Shown here one piece after another: positions 1 to 16,200 of a DNA stretch of 64,000 nucleotides. Position numbers and translations under genes: made by a program. Source of the stretch: Agaricus subrufescens (lineage: Eukaryota; Basidiomycota; Agaricomycetes; Agaricales; Agaricaceae); contig CM057064.1 of NCBI GenBank assembly GCA_029945375.1, positions 2,046,001 to 2,110,000 on the forward strand, given 5' to 3'. The stretch's first letter is position 1, and each line of letters opens with the position of its first letter. The notes below the pieces were generated by a model. The model was given only the letters and a program-made list of their open reading frames with translations, ran no database searches and was not told where the DNA came from.

Positions 1-359
1 GCTAGACTAGCCAAATCAAGCGGAAGGAAGATGGCTTCCTTCCCCGTTTCCTCTTTCAGATCCAGAATGGCCCGTTCTGCCCTTTCCTTACTCCGGCATG
101 CGATATACACTTTGGCATTATGTGCCAACAAGGCCTGTGAATACTGTATAAACAGCAGAGTTGTATCGAATTCAGAAGGAGACCTCACTTTGGCTGTTTC
201 TTTTCCAATACCTGAATTTCCTCCGGTGACGATTGCTACCTTGCCAGTGAGATCAGGCATATCTCTGGCTGTCCATGTTGGACGTGGAATGAGAAAAGAC
301 TGTTTGAAAAATGCCATAAAATGGATGACACATAGGTCAGCAATCAATCGAAGGCGCAT
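1..359 (-). CDS. Short-chain dehydrogenase SDR1, N-terminal part (cut by window edge)
   Basis: N-terminal part of a classical NAD(P)-dependent short-chain dehydrogenase, closest in style to retinol-dehydrogenase/WW-domain-oxidoreductase-like fungal SDRs; substrate unknown. The start (MRLRLIADL, ATG at 357-359) is chosen because the following residues align with SDR2 and SDR3 in this window. The shared block is a Q-S-F-x-x-P-R-P-T-W motif, then [17 protein letters not shown], the Rossmann TGxxxGIG cofactor site. An intron of about 50 nt follows ETAK. The next exon carries [13 protein letters not shown] and FLPLDLASL, the NNAG-preceding region of the fold. The catalytic YxxxK lies beyond the window. 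This is the third member of an SDR family repeated across the region. Confidence 0.85.
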   Translation of the reverse strand, partial: MRLRLIADLCVIHFMAFFKQSFLIPRPTWTARDMPDLTGKVAIVTGGNSGIGKETAKVRSPSEFDTTLLFIQYSQALLAHNAKVYIACRSKERAERAILDLKEETGKEAIFLPLDLASL

Positions 360-1842
360 TGGTGAATATGTTGCAATGGAGGTGAACTGCAGCTGTTTAT
401 TTGATTAACCGAGGTGTACCGAGAGTTTACGATGAGTTCACAGTCGTTGTAGGCTGATGAAGAAGGGTCATTGGCAGGCTGCACGTTGGTAATCCCACAC
501 TGAAAGCGCTTGACGTCAACGTTGATGGCAAATCTCACAAATTTGGAAACTACATACCGACTGCCAAAAAAACCCTCCTCTCAGCTTGAGTAGAAAGTTT
601 GTCCCTGGATCTCGTGTGTTCGCCCCAAAGTCCCAATCTATGCCCAATTAATTTCTCGTTTTCGTTCGAGGAAGAAGAGCCAGAGCGTACTTGATGACTT
701 TCGGAAACGAACATCCTGAGGAACGACTGGGATAATAAGAAGGATCTTCTTTACAACCACATACAACATACCCCCAGATGATGTCATCTTTTTTGCAGGC
801 TTTGTGTTGTACCTACCAGCTCGTTCTCGGTCAACAGCTACTAGTACGAGGGCGATCAGTGACAGGGGTTTTCATAACCTATGGAATGATGAATGATTGT
901 AGATGTTCCTGGATGCGGATCATTTACCGACGACAGTCAAAGTAGAAATGAAGTGGGTGAGCTTCTACGGTGTTCTGCAACTTGATATTAGGGGCGGCAT
1001 GGCGTAAGAATTTGGAAAAAGTGATATAAATGGTTTTTGAGGGGTTGCCTGCCTCCTCTTTTTGTCAAAGACAACCCCATCGGTAACTTGCGGTGTATGG
1101 GCCTTGCTGTTGAGTAGAACTATGATCCGGCGTTGATCCCGAACGGATCATTCGAGTGCATCGTGTAGCGGAAGAGGGAGCGAGGATGGCCCCTATAAAG
1201 CAGTCCCGCTATCCGATCAATCCAGCGGGCATGTGTTGACTGACGTCACTCGGCGGCCACGCTCTCCTCATCTTTCGTAAAACAAAATAAGATTGCTTAG
1301 CGATCCCGTCGGGCAGAGGAGTCATGAACGTCAGAACGCCGCACGGCCAGGTGTACCCGTATTAGGGCGGTTTGTCAGACTACACCTAGTCAGATTGCAG
1401 TTTTGCCAGCGGCAAATGTTTGTTGCTGTTTTTGAATAGTTTGAGTTGGCGAGCGTCGGGCGCTTGCTTTCGCCGACTGTACTCTATCTCCTCCTACTAA
1501 TCGTATTGACTGGTCACGACTTTCCACGGCACCGCCGGTTTCACGAGCATTGCGGACCGGCAACCTACTACCACTGCTGTTGTCACGTTCTACCATCATC
1601 ACCATCGTCGTCTCTTTCGCACCGCCCCGCCTGAGCCAGCCAGGCCCCCCCTCCCGTCTGCTTTCCTGGATATCCGAACCCCAAGCACCAGAATTACGTG
1701 CGTGTCATTGTTGATCAAAGATCTTTTCATTTTTCGCTCATTCGCCGCCGCTTTCCTCCCGATATTAACCTACTCCAATCAACTTCCCGTCATACCGCCT
1801 TCCCAATTACTCATATCCCTACAGCTTGTCGAGGCCCGAGTC
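360..1842. other. Intergenic region and long CT-rich leader of the RasGEF gene
   Basis: No supportable gene. It separates the divergent starts of SDR1 (359) and the RasGEF gene (1843). A TATAAA lies at about 1194-1199. The stretch from about 1560 to 1800 is pyrimidine-rich with many CCT/CTC runs, typical of a basidiomycete 5' leader. Short open frames here overlap on both strands and show no family signature. Confidence 0.5.
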
Positions 1843-4800
1843 ATGCGTACCGCACCCCTTACTCTGGATGCAAAGGTCCAACCTACCACAGGTCACGGCT
1901 CCTCCAGGTCCCGATCCAACAAGGAGAATTTGGTTTTTGGCTCTGACGTTTCTTCTTCCGAGAAGCAACGATCACAAAGTGTATCGGGTGTATCAAACTC
2001 GCCTTCCGCACCAGCGTCCACGAATGATTCCGCTACATCCATCACATCTGTACCCCTTCAAACTACGACGACGAGAGCTCGGTCCCCCCTTCCTACATCA
2101 CCACACGAGGATACCTTACGCATAAATACCATGGATTCCGAGTACGTTTTGGCAATGCACGACTATGAACCCCAACAATCCAGTACAACATGTTTATCTT
2201 TCCGCACGGGTCAAGTAATCCATGTTTTCAACCGGGATCCCAGTGGTTGGTGGGACGGAGAGCTCGAGGGGAAAAGAGGTTGGTTCCCGAGCAACTACGT
2301 CAACGCAGACTTTGGAAAGTCCAACATGGCGGTAGCACAAGCGGCCGTGGTGAGTGATCAGTCACTTATCGTTCAGTTCTTTGATTAAACTTTGTCTGTG
2401 ACCAACGACTACAGAAAACCCAAACCCACAATACATCTCCGACCATGGTTTCGCCAATAGGCCGACAACGACGACGATCCTCACTAGATGCATACCCCAT
2501 AGATGCTATTCATTATTCTACCCCAATTATGATTCCGATGGTCCACGGTCTTTCTCTTCTTCAAAATGCTGTGCGGGCAAACAGGGTGTCACACTTTCAG
2601 CCCTCTGCTGCTTGCATCATTGCATGCGTGCGTCGAATATTGAACACCACGGAGACGATCAATCGGGATGCGCCTGTATTACAGCGCTTTCCCACCCTTG
2701 CACAGGAGCGAAGCAGACTCTTAACGATTCTTGCTAAGCTGGTGGCGCAAGCAAGGCGAGCCTCAGATAGAGACCTTTCTGAGAATGAGCTTGCGAAAGA
2801 GATTGTGGAGATGTTGAAAACGGGTGGCCTGGTGTTCTCTCAGGTTCGCCGATTCGTCGCAGTTGCGGTGCAATGTGGGATCGAGCTTCCAGAAAACAGT
2901 AGTATGGAACCGTCATCTCCAACAGAAAGTCACGCGGGAAGTAGCCAGGACGATGGAGAGGCAGAACCCTCTCACCGTGGCGTTACTCCTACACAACGGC
3001 AATGGAATAAATCGGGCCTTCATTCCCCTTCACAGACCTCCATGCGTGCTAAAAGCATGATGAATCTTCGGAACGGACCTTGTTCTACACGGTCATCTGC
3101 AAACCCTTCAAGGACCGCGAATCATCGGCCGGAACAGACAGACCATGCTAGGGACCGTGAACACAGTCGACACAAGGCCGAGTTGTCCATTAGCAGTACC
3201 TCGTCCTCTTCTACTTCCTCATCCCAAGGATCCCTAGATGCCAAATCACCACCCCCTTTTCCTTCCGGTCCGACCACGTCGTTCCAGGTGTTGGATGCCT
3301 TACGCTTTACTCATGATCAATACCTATCTACTATTGCTGCGTTCATCGGTCATGCGCATTCCTATAGTCGATCATCGCATGCTTCCAGCACTGGACACTT
3401 ATATGAACTTACCCGGGACATAGTGAGAATGGTAGAAAGGATTCTTACCATTGTCGTCGCCGTTATGAGTCACCCGGATATTCCGGCCAACCGAGTAAAC
3501 AACCTCAGATCTGCCAATGAGGCGCTATACACTGTGGCGAGCAAGCTGACAGAGTCAATACGTCGACTGACGGTGCCGTTAGCACCCTTGATTTCAGAGG
3601 AGGAGGAGAAAGCTGCGTTGATCAGATCAGCCACTGGTGCTTTGAGGGCAGGTGCTGACTGTGTAGCCGCTGTGAAAGTGTGCTTGAACCGTGTTGTTGG
3701 AGAAAAGCCCTTTGTCCTCAACCTACCATCCTTGGACGGGGAAGAACCCCAACTTCAACTACAAAGTAACAGGGCTTTCTCGAGCGGCACATTACATAAA
3801 TCAACGAGTACGGGCGCACTCCTAGGGAATTGGTCGACACACGATAGACCGGAGGAGGACGCAGAGGATATGACTATACACCCTGGACAACATATGGCTG
3901 GTTTCAAACGCTCAAGGGAGTTTTCTTCCTGTTCCGAAACCAGCGAAACATCAAAAACATCTCATGGAGTATCGATTGATACTGTTGCTACGTCGCCCAT
4001 CGATTATCGACCTGCCCCTCTCTCGTTGTCTGGAGTTGCCGTTGAACCTGATCTCCCCTCTCCTGTTTCGTTCACTCGCACCGATGATGGGAAGACGACT
4101 TGGGAAGGAAGTGTGAGAATGCACGATAATACAGCGTTTGGGGAGAAAATGCTTTTCGGCGAGCTTCCGCAAGCGCCCCTTGGATTTGATCAAGATCCGG
4201 AGAATTGGATGTACTCGCATGATTATTCGCTGGAGGATGTCGCATATAATAGCGAAGGTCACCTCGTGGGTGCAACACTAGAGGCACTGGTGGAGAAAAT
4301 GACACCACACGATGTTGTCGTGGACCCTGCATTCTCCGCTGTCTTTTTCATGACTTTCAGGTTGTTCACCTCCCCTACCGATCTCATTGACGCCATCATT
4401 GCGCGCTACAATCTCGTACCGCCAAACAATGGGCTATCGAGTGAGGAGCTGCACCTGTGGCAACGCAAGAAGGGACTGCCTGTTAGACTGAGGGTGTCGA
4501 ATCTAATTAAACAATGGGTGGAGCTGTATTGGAAGCCTGGTGTCGATGATCCCATTCTACCAACGTTGATGACGTTTACGAAGGAAGGGTTGTGGGGCCT
4601 ATTTCCAGCTCCTGCGCAGAGGCTGTTTGAGCTATTAGAGATGAGGAAATACGAGATGGACAAGGGCGAAGTGAGGTCGAAGAACTTACCGTTGAACAAG
4701 ACACTCCTTATGCCCAGCACCAGTGGACCCACCTCCGAAATTCCAAGGCCGAACATGACAAAAACGCTATTGGTGTCGTTACGGAAGAAGGATTATACGA

Positions 4801-5904
4801 ATATTTGTATCACGGATTTTGATGCTTTGGAGTTGGCGAGGCAGATTACGGTTATGGAATCTACATTGTATTGTGCTATTCAGCCTGAGGAGATCTTGGA
4901 GGCGGGGCAGCAGGATGGTGCAAAGGCAAGATCGAATACGAATGTGAAGGCAGTTTCGTCTTTGAGTACGGTTATTACGGGATGGGTTGCGGAGAGTATT
5001 CTAGATGAGCGGGACTTGAAGAGAAGGACGGTGTTGATCAAGTTTTTCATCAAGGTGGCGGATGTGAGTCTGCCTCCCTACGTTTTTCAAACTCAGTACT
5101 AATTAAATTACAGAGATGCACCTCGTTGTACAATTATAGCACGTCAAGGTCGATCTTGGCAGCATTAGACTCGTCGACTATTGCTCGTTTACATCAGACA
5201 TGGGCGGTAAGTCGTCGTTACTTGTATATGATCGTGTGTTGACCACCTGCCGTCTTCATAGGGCGTGCCTCACAAATCCAAGACGCAGTTGGAATCACTG
5301 AGGAAATTGGCTGACCATGGCCGAAATTACCATGAATATCGCTCGAAACTGCGAAATACCTGTCCGCCTGCGGTTCCTTTCCTTGGTGTGTATCCTCGAT
5401 TTCAACATGAGTGTGTGTGTTGATGAGTCGCAAATTAGGTCTGTATTTGACGGATGTCACATTCTGTAGAGAGGGTAACCCATCACATCGGGTTTCGCCT
5501 TTGAACAACGATAAAAAACTCCTCAATTTTAATAAGTACCACAAATTGGCGAGGATCGTTCAAGGTTAGCGCGTTCATCTCATCTGGCGTCTCTATCGTT
5601 GGGCTGATGGTCGTGTTATGATACAGACATGCAACGTTTTCAGGTACCTTACAATCTGAAAGCAATTCCGGAAGTTCAGGATTACCTCAACGTGTCATTT
5701 GAGAATTCCAAGCGTAGTGGTGATTTCCAAGACCTGTATCGTCGGAGGTACGTTATATTAAATTGTCCCGTGATGGCAAATGCTCATTATGCTTTTAGTC
5801 TCCTCGTGGAGCCCAAGCAGCCTGCCGACACGGCGCCCACTAGTGATATGCGGCAGTTGTTCAACTGGGCTATGCGGTCTCAATCGGCGACCACGGCTTC
5901 ATAG
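1843..5904 (+). CDS. SH3-domain Ras guanine nucleotide exchange factor (Cdc25/Ste6 type)
   Basis: Exchange factor that loads GTP on Ras, upstream of cAMP/PKA and MAPK signalling. Exon 1 (1843-2349) opens with MRTAPLTLDAK and contains an SH3 domain, seen in ALHDYEP-like AMHDYEPQQ, GWWDGEL and RGWFPSNYV. Intron 2350-2414 leads to the large exon starting at 2415. This holds a long low-complexity middle, then the RasGEF N-terminal (REM) module (HLVGATLEALVEKMTPHDVV; FRLFTSPTDLIDAI; VRLRVSNLIKQWVELYW). The catalytic Cdc25 domain begins near LARQITVMESTLYCAI and spreads over several short exons after 5100 (RCTSLYNYSTSRSILAAL; VPFLG; LYLTDVTFCREGNP; KYHKLARI; LYRRSLLVEPKQ). The stop is at 5902-5904. 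The 885-residue open frame at 2445-5102 is only an internal piece, since it lacks the SH3 and the catalytic end. Start codon assigned by first in-frame ATG before the SH3. Confidence 0.9.
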
Positions 5905-6483
5905 AGCTTCCCCTGCGTTCACAACCCTCCTCTCCCCCCTTCTTCGAGATTTCCCTTCCAAAAGCTTCTCCCGATTTTTTCGCCTTTTATCTCTGCATTT
6001 ACCAAGCAACGTGTTACCTAGAACATCTCTACCGATATATAACACTATATCCATTGTTTGAACCTTTTGTTTTCTGTGTACTAGCTCTTTCGCTGTGTGT
6101 TCTATATTTCCTGTTGTTGGTGTTTCTTCCGTGGATTTTAGTGTGTTTCATCTCGTCTTCGTTTTGTAGTTTTGTATATATGGGTCGTTCGATGAATCTT
6201 CTTATAGGCATCTTTCGTTATCATTGCCCGGTATTATCATCAATACTTTATTCCAATAGCAATGCAAGCTGCGATTTTCAGGGTTTTTGTTGTTTTTCTT
6301 TTTTGGCATGTCGTTTTCGTTCTTGATGATTGATCAGTGTGGTATAACAATTAGTACAGACACACATACACGATGGGGTGTGTAATTACAAGTGTGATAG
6401 TTACAAAAAAAAAACAGTGAAAAGTCATTTGAAGGTTCAAAGATTATGTTACGATGTGAAGGAGTAAGAAAAAATCACGGCTT
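5905..6483. other. Convergent 3' region
   Basis: Gene-free stretch between the convergent RasGEF and F-box/WD genes. It is T-rich, then has an A run and CA/ACAC repeats near 6355-6415, as expected for two opposing 3' UTRs. Nothing else is visible. Confidence 0.5.
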
Positions 6484-8122
6484 CTAGTGATCAGTTACAA
6501 TGTTCCCCCGGCTATGGGGATATTTTGTAACGTAGTAATCGACGCCTTTTCGACCTGAGGATTTATCGAATTTGAGCTTGTCACCACGCGTACGCATGAT
6601 TGGTGGGTATGTATCGATGTTGACGCCAGGTCCCTAAGAGGGAGAAGAATTAGGGGTTCGTTACATTGGGCGACAAAGTGGGATATTTAGACTCACGAAA
6701 TCGTAGACAAATGGTCGACGTTCTGTAGCTCCAAAGCACCTTGAACTTTCGAGAATGACTGAATAGACGGGTGAAGGATCGTTTCCTGGAGCGTGGACGC
6801 TCCATCCTCCCTTGGGGGACCGGATATCCCAGAAGGAGAGTACGCTATGGCGTGCGGCGCCTGCAGCGATGAAACTTCCTGAACCACCACCACAGGAGAC
6901 AGAATATATGGGTTCGTAAGACCAAGGATTGTGGAGGGATAGTACTGGATCGAGGGCGGGGACTGTTACCGAGGATGATGATGGCATGCCATTGGAGGGG
7001 TCAAAAGGTTGGAAGGAGATGGAAGAGGAAGTTGGGGTGCGGAGGTCATAGCACCTGACTTTGCTGTCATACCAACCGGCAACTAGGATTTGGGGCGAAG
7101 ACCCCCAGGGAGAGGAGGGAGGTGCTTGGGAGAGTCCGTAGACTGCGGAGGAAGATGCTAAGAGAGGGTTTGACTTTGGCCCGGATGTGAGAAGTAGGGA
7201 TGGTGTTGAGGATAAGAATTGGTGGTAAGGTAGAGTGTAGATGGGAAGTGACGCGGAGCGGTTGGAGGTACCGAATGCGGCGTAGGGGGTGGAAGATGAG
7301 AGACAAAGATAAGATGCCCAGCTGCGCGCTTTGAGATCGATGGAGGAATGCCAATCAAGCTCTCCAGAAAAAGTCGAATCACGGTGATTTGCGAGTTTAG
7401 CCGATCCATTGAGAGACAGTGATAAAAGGAGATTGGATGCTGATGAAAGACTTTCGACAGAGTCATTATCGGGTATTACGCTGGCATGGCGGCGGGTGAT
7501 GCTTGGAGGAATAGTACTGTTTGGTGATGCTAAGATAGAGATGCATTCTATAACGCCATCCTGGAAAGCGACAAAGAGGACATCATTGAACCCGTCGGAA
7601 TAGGCCAACGTTATGCCGGTGATATCTTTAGAATGCGAATGCTCGTTTGATAACGAGAATGACGCCTCGAAGGAAACCGGCGGGGAAGTATTTGGGTCGT
7701 CGGGAGATGAACTAAAAATGAATGAATGGATATTGGTCCCCGCAGCAACAATGAGGCGGTTCGTTGAGGCGATAAGAAGCGGAGAACTTTTACCCTGCCA
7801 AGGATGGGATAGTGGCCTAGCAACGAAAGAGTTGCTATGCCAGGCTTCGTCGGTGAGGCAGTCATACTTTACGCGGAGGCGCGCCGACCAGTGCGCTCTA
7901 GCATGAGAAAGGCTTTGAGAAGGCCTGGGGTGCGAGCGCAGATAGGCGGGCCAGCCATAGTCGTTAACCTGGCGACAGATGTAGCTTATTTGATAGTCGA
8001 CAGAAAAGTAAACGCACCAAGTTGTGGAGAGATCTGCATGCCAGAGAAAGAAGAGCAAGCTCTATTGGCGAGAGAAATTCAAGGATATAGACGAGGATGT
8101 CGTTGGGTAGGTCTATGGACAT
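6484..8122 (-). CDS. F-box/WD-repeat protein (FBXW4-like)
   Basis: Predicted SCF substrate adaptor of 508 aa in three exons: 8018-8122, 6697-7968 and 6484-6633, with introns of 49 and 63 nt that keep frame. Exon 1 encodes a clear F-box, starting MSIDLPNDILVYILEF and continuing LSPIELALLSLACRSLHNL, completed across the intron by NDYGWPAYLR. The long second exon shows degenerate WD-type blades, with recognisable strand ends VRCYDLRTP and LSFWDIRSP. The last exon ends GVDYYVTKYPHSRG. The start at 8122 is preferred because it gives the F-box at residue 1; without splicing exon 1 the F-box is missed. The FBXW4 (dactylin-like) label rests on overall architecture only. Confidence 0.8.
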
Positions 8123-8615
8123 GACTTGTTAAATTATCTTGAGTTGGGAGCGGCCCAACGTGTTTGCTGTTGAGGCTATACCGAGTCATGTGACTATTAG
8201 AGGGTAGATTAGGATGGTGCCAATTGCGCCGCGAGCAGTAAGCATAGACGACTTGCCTTTTGGACTCCCTTCCGTGTTCGTTCCTAGTCACACTCTCAGA
8301 AATGCTGTACCTTGACGAGAATACCCGAATAGTCCCCTCCGAAGCTGTTCCGAGCCTGGGGCAGGGACTCCAGTTCACTGCCTTGCCAACACAACGGACG
8401 TGCCCGCCTGACCACCTTCAAGTTCATTTTGCGCGTGAATGACGGGAGAAATGTGGCCAAATGCTCAGTCTAGTTCAGTTGTTGAACCCTAAGACAGCGC
8501 GAAGGAACAAAATTCAAATCCATACCATTGGCTAAATCACGTGGTCGACTGCCGATGGATTTCGTGTTGTACGCCGTTTCTTCTCTCCTCTTCCATTCAC
8601 TTCAAATTCCTGGCC

Positions 8616-11322
<2,707 letters not shown>

Positions 11323-11471
11323 AATAGAATATGTAGATGGATTTCCTCGTGGCGGCCTCGTTGGGGCATATGATCGGTAGAGTCCGAAAGAGGACAGAGT
11401 GGAGACTCTGACTTTAAAAGTCTGACCAGCGCTGATCCATCTCCCCATCGATCCTCTTCGCCACCACCAAC

Positions 11472-13226
11472 ATGGACATTGACGAGCTCAACGAGCAGCC
11501 ACCTCTCTCCCACCTCAGAACAGCCGCCGACGAAGGCAGAAAGATGTTGTAAGTCAATCAAAACCACTCACCCACCAGCCACGCCCTGCTCCCCTTTCCA
11601 CATACACACACTCCTCTCGTTGAACCCTCTTACATCTCTCAGGGACCTTGTCTTCATCCAGGACTGCACTGGCAGCCAAGGATCCTACATCACCTCTGCA
11701 ACGAAGAACATCGAGGCCATCTGTGCTTATATCTTCGAGTCTGGCAAACTCCAGTATCAAGATGACCTAAGAGTCGGTCTCGTCGCCTTCCGAGACCACC
11801 CGCCCCAGGATCACACATACATCACCAAGAACTTCGGCTTCTCGTCGGACATCAGCAAAGTCCACAAAGACCTCTCGACCTTGTATGCTTCTGGCGGAGG
11901 GGATGGTCCGGAAGCTGTTACTGCCGCTCTTGCTGATGCCCTAAACATGGATTGGAGGGATGGGGCGACTAAGATGATTGTTCTCATTGCAGACGCACCG
12001 CCGCATGGCATTGGCGAGTACGGTGATGGTAACGTGTCCTTTGACTCATTGTTCCTACTCAGATTTAGTGATTCTATAACGCTACAGGTTTCGACGAGGG
12101 ATCGCCAGATGGCTATGATCCGCTGAATCTTGTTAGGATCATGGCGACCAAGGGTATTACGCTGGTAAGCTTATTCTCGAAATCGCAACCGTTTGGAGCC
12201 ACGAAACGAAACGAATCCGTCAGTTCTTTGTGGCTTGTGAGCCCGCACTCAGTGGATACTCGGTACGTTTGATTTACATCGTGCGTTTCCACCGCTGAAG
12301 AAAGCACTCACCAAGAAATATCAGTATGCCACGGACTTTTACCAAGCGATCACTAACATCACTTCGGGATTAATGCTTCCTCTCACAACTGCCGACCTCC
12401 TTGCACACGCTATTGTTGGGAGCGTGTTAGAAAACCTGGATATGGAACGACTTGTCCTAGAAGTCGGTGCTGCTGTTGCAGAACGCATCCATGGTAATCA
12501 CGAGAGCGTCGATGATGTTGCCCGTGAACTACATGAGAGGCTTCTACTGCGGAACGAAAACACAAAGCAAGTTGTTATTGAGAGTATATACAAGGAGTCG
12601 GAAGAGGCGAAACACAACGTTCAAGTGTTTATGCAGGCTAGTTCTCTGGCTGAGGCCCGACCTTTGTTGAAACGGGTAAGTTTTACCTGTCTCTACTTCT
12701 TCACATCAGTTAATACGACCTATCGGTTATTAGGTGCACGGCACCCGATTCACAGAGAAGTACCTTCAATCAAGGCAACATCTCACGCGTCACTCATACC
12801 CTTATGGTACATTGTACACACCCTCCCGTTCGCCGCCACCCAAAATTAAACCGCTGCCCTTCTCACGATCCCCGCCGTCGTCACCGCCACGTAAAGTCGT
12901 CAGTGATTTTGCGCCTTTTGGAGCCCCAAAGAACGCTAGTGTGTTCGGTACCGCAGTCCAGTCGACACCTTTCTCATTGGCCGGTGGCAAAGCCGCTTTC
13001 GGCGCTATCAGGCCGGGTGCTACAAGGACAGGGTTTGATGACGATGACGATGATGATGATTCAATGCCACAACGGATAGAGTTACGCGAAAGTTCAATCT
13101 CGCTAGAACAGGTGCCTATTTATTGTTTCTTATCCGCTATCTCGCATCACAAAAACTCAACTTCTTTGATAGGCAAAGCGGATTGCTATGCAAAGTGCTT
13201 GGCGAAGCGCTCCAACCCACGGATAG
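11472..13226 (+). CDS. von Willebrand factor A domain protein (VwkA-like vWA)
   Basis: Starts MDIDELNEQPPLSHL; an intron after KML leads into DLVFIQDCTGSQGSYI, a vWA domain whose MIDAS is D-x-T-G-S, resembling the vWA of alpha-kinase-linked VwkA proteins. Further domain pieces are VGLVAFRDHPPQD, GGGDGPEAVTAALADAL and KMIVLIADAPPHG. The middle is helical (LERLVLEVGAA-like, RELHERLLLRNENTKQ). It is followed by a Pro/Ser-rich stretch (PPPKIKPLPFSRSPPSSPPR) and eight consecutive Asp residues. No kinase domain is visible. I end it at 13224-13226 after ISLEQ joins AKRIAMQSAWRSAP. A different acceptor phase would read on (GLLCKVLGEALQPTDRVFEW), so the last exon is uncertain. Confidence 0.75.
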
Positions 13227-16200
13227 AGTTTTTGAGTGGACAGCTGGTTCCCCTTATCTCTCGTTCCTTTTTTTTACGATCATCCATGTGTAATATGATA
13301 CACCATCTTAAGGTGCTGTTTTTTTTGGTTCAAATTCATCTCGTTCGTTTTGCATTCGGCTTGGCAGGGACCTGTTCCATCATTCAACTTCTTTCCCGTA
13401 AGCTGTTGGGGACTGATGGTCTTAGATCCGCACAACATGCAAGATTGTTTACCCTGTTTCAATGTATGCCTTATTCTGGCGCAAAGCTAGACTTCACCGC
13501 CGAAAATCGGCGTATGTACGTATATTTGTGTTTCTACCCGTAGCCCCCATGATCAACTAGCTCGATCAGTATATATTCGCCGGGGCGCCGCCTCTGCATC
13601 CACTTTATGAATCTTATGTTCCCCCCACTAGCACGAGAGGCTATCCTTCTAGTATTCCTTATCGCTCTCCTCATCGCCCCTCTCCGATTTCTCACTCTTA
13701 CTGTTATTTTACCACTTCGCGTCCTCTGTGACCTCTTCCAACTCTTGTTCGTTCCTCCTGTGCGATATTTATATATATCGCTCGTGTTTTTCGTGTCAGA
13801 TCCGACGGCGGTCTACATCCCCTCAGCTTTCTTTCTGGTCCTCTCTGCTCAGTTTGCTTTCTGGAGATATATGTTTGAGTGGAGGAAGAGGAGGGTGTCG
13901 GGGTACCATCCTGAGAAAACTAGAAGCAGAGGTATAAGCAGGAGCATAAGATATCGATGAATTTTTTGCTAACGTAGGTCTTGCGCTGAAGATTATATTG
14001 ATATTTGCATGAACATGCCCTTCCTTTTTGATAGCATACATTCCCTTCTCATCTGATGACGGATCATGACATGTACGAATAACAGAAACCTGTATCTTGC
14101 CCTCGTTAATTTGCCGGAATACCTATGGAGGCGAATAATTGTTTGAAAAGAAAAAGAGGTTAACAAGAGGTGCGTCATATCTATCACTGATTCCGTCCCG
14201 ATTCGACCATGACATCATGATTTCATAGATTTCATGAAATTATATCTTTATCTTATCTCAGGTTGTATTCATTTTCGACTGGGTTGTAATTTGTATTCGA
14301 TGGTTCTATTCATTTCCTTCGGCCATTAAAATATGGGTCATAGATCAGGCTTTCTACTGGAGAGCTGGGATTCGAAGGCAGACTTGACAAAGTATGGGCC
14401 TCGAATATGCCAGCGACTGCAACACCATTGAATCGCCGCCTTCGTTTACGCTTTTCTCCTCCTGCGGCCGCTTGTTTCTATTCTCTCCTTTTTTCAGGCG
14501 ATCTCATTTCATTCAACTTCACTTACACCCAGGACGTCCAACCGGGCGCGATCCCAGGCCTTACTAGTAATTTTAGGTTGCCGTCACTGAACGCACGCAT
14601 TACTTGTATCCCTGTGTCCCCTCTTGCGTTCTTCCTTCTGTCCGTTTCGACTAGTCTTATCACGCTTGGTGACTCTTCCACCATCCTATTGCGGTCCCAA
14701 TCCTATTTGCCTCCGTTTTGATTATCATTTACTATCCGCGAGTCGCATGTGTTTTCCTTGCACTTCAATGGTTAGGAAGAGATAAACTTTTTTTTAGATC
14801 TTTCCCCTTTGGAACCTATCTCCTGACTTCCCTCTTCTGTGTTTCTGGGCCTTCTTACCTTTATTTCCATCCAGGTATCAGTACCAATAACCATGGCATG
14901 AAGCATGAACTTCACTGTCTCCGTTTTGATTTCATCTACCGTTCAAAGGTAGGCATTTGACCTTTATTATACAAGGAACAGAATTTAAAACAAAGACTGT
15001 AGCAAGGCTGCAGGAAGGTCGAGCGCAAGCGCGTAGTGCGCAACCTGAAGAAGTACTAGGAGGCACTTAGGAGCATTTTCGGAGATTTTACCTGTCATCA
15101 GGCCAAAGTTTGATTGTATGAACTTGCCCGGAAGGTGGTCGTATGATTTGAAGCAGGAATAATGTACAAGGTGCGTCTCTGAGCGGCTCAAGAACACTCG
15201 TCTACGCTTGCGTTGATGCGCCAAAAGATGGCCGCTGTCCTCGACCTGGACTTTCAATACATCGTCGGCAATCCGGACCCTTGAACATTGCGGGCATCAC
15301 GGAATGTAAGTGTAAATTTAGTACAAAAAGAAGCCTAAGGGAAGTAGTCAGAATCACCAACAGATAAATTTTGCTCAGCACCAAAACGTCATCTCACCGT
15401 CTCTTTCCGCCATCTTCACCACTTTCTAATCTTACTTCCAATCGGGCCATCAACACTTCATCCACACGTTCTATTGCAGCCAACCTAAAGTCCGGTCTCA
15501 TCGCCCTGCCGCCACGAGACGCGCCCATGACCACTTTTACAATTAAAAGTGATATTTTGGTATACACCCTCGGACTTCTTTTTCCGACTCCCAACCCGAT
15601 CTCGGTCAATGTGACAATCAACTTCATTTCGTTTTAGGTTCTACGCGCTCGACATTTTCATTGATTTTTTCAGGTTTCCTCTCGGGCCTTTTCAAGGCCT
15701 TCTCACAATCTACCGCATTCCAGTTAACTTGCGGTCCCGCCCTCTTCCCTTTTCTCCGTCCATTTCATTTATTTACTCTTCCCCAATGGAATTAAGGCCC
15801 GACATAACACTCAGGGTGACGGAGTGGAGGACCCCCACAGACCAAATGAGGAAAACCCAGAATAATTTTGGCAGGTGCTAAGTAGGTACCGGGTACTCAA
15901 CAAATTGTTTGAGAGATATCGTTACATGAATTCGTTCGCAAGCTTGTAAGGGGCGCATAACCAACGACAGTAAACCATTCAAAGTACGCCAAACCCGGGA
16001 GGGGCATCCGCTCCGCGGAAAGGACGAAATTCACATTCAATGGCCTAACACAAGCCATCCGGAGAGATGAGCGTATACCCACCGTGAGGTAGAAAAGAAA
16101 GATTGCTGGAGATTTGCCAGAGGCATCAAAATTATGCGACATATATCTATACAACATAGCTGGGGGCTAATGGGAGCAAAATGTAAAGACGGACATCATG

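Noticed and set aside
2445..5102. 885-codon open frame as a complete gene
   Set aside because: It lacks the SH3 domain encoded upstream and the end of the catalytic RasGEF domain encoded downstream; it is one internal exon read from an internal ATG.
14407..15637. Open frames of 80-104 codons on both strands
   Set aside because: No domain, no plausible splice partners, T-rich composition that gives chance hydrophobic frames.
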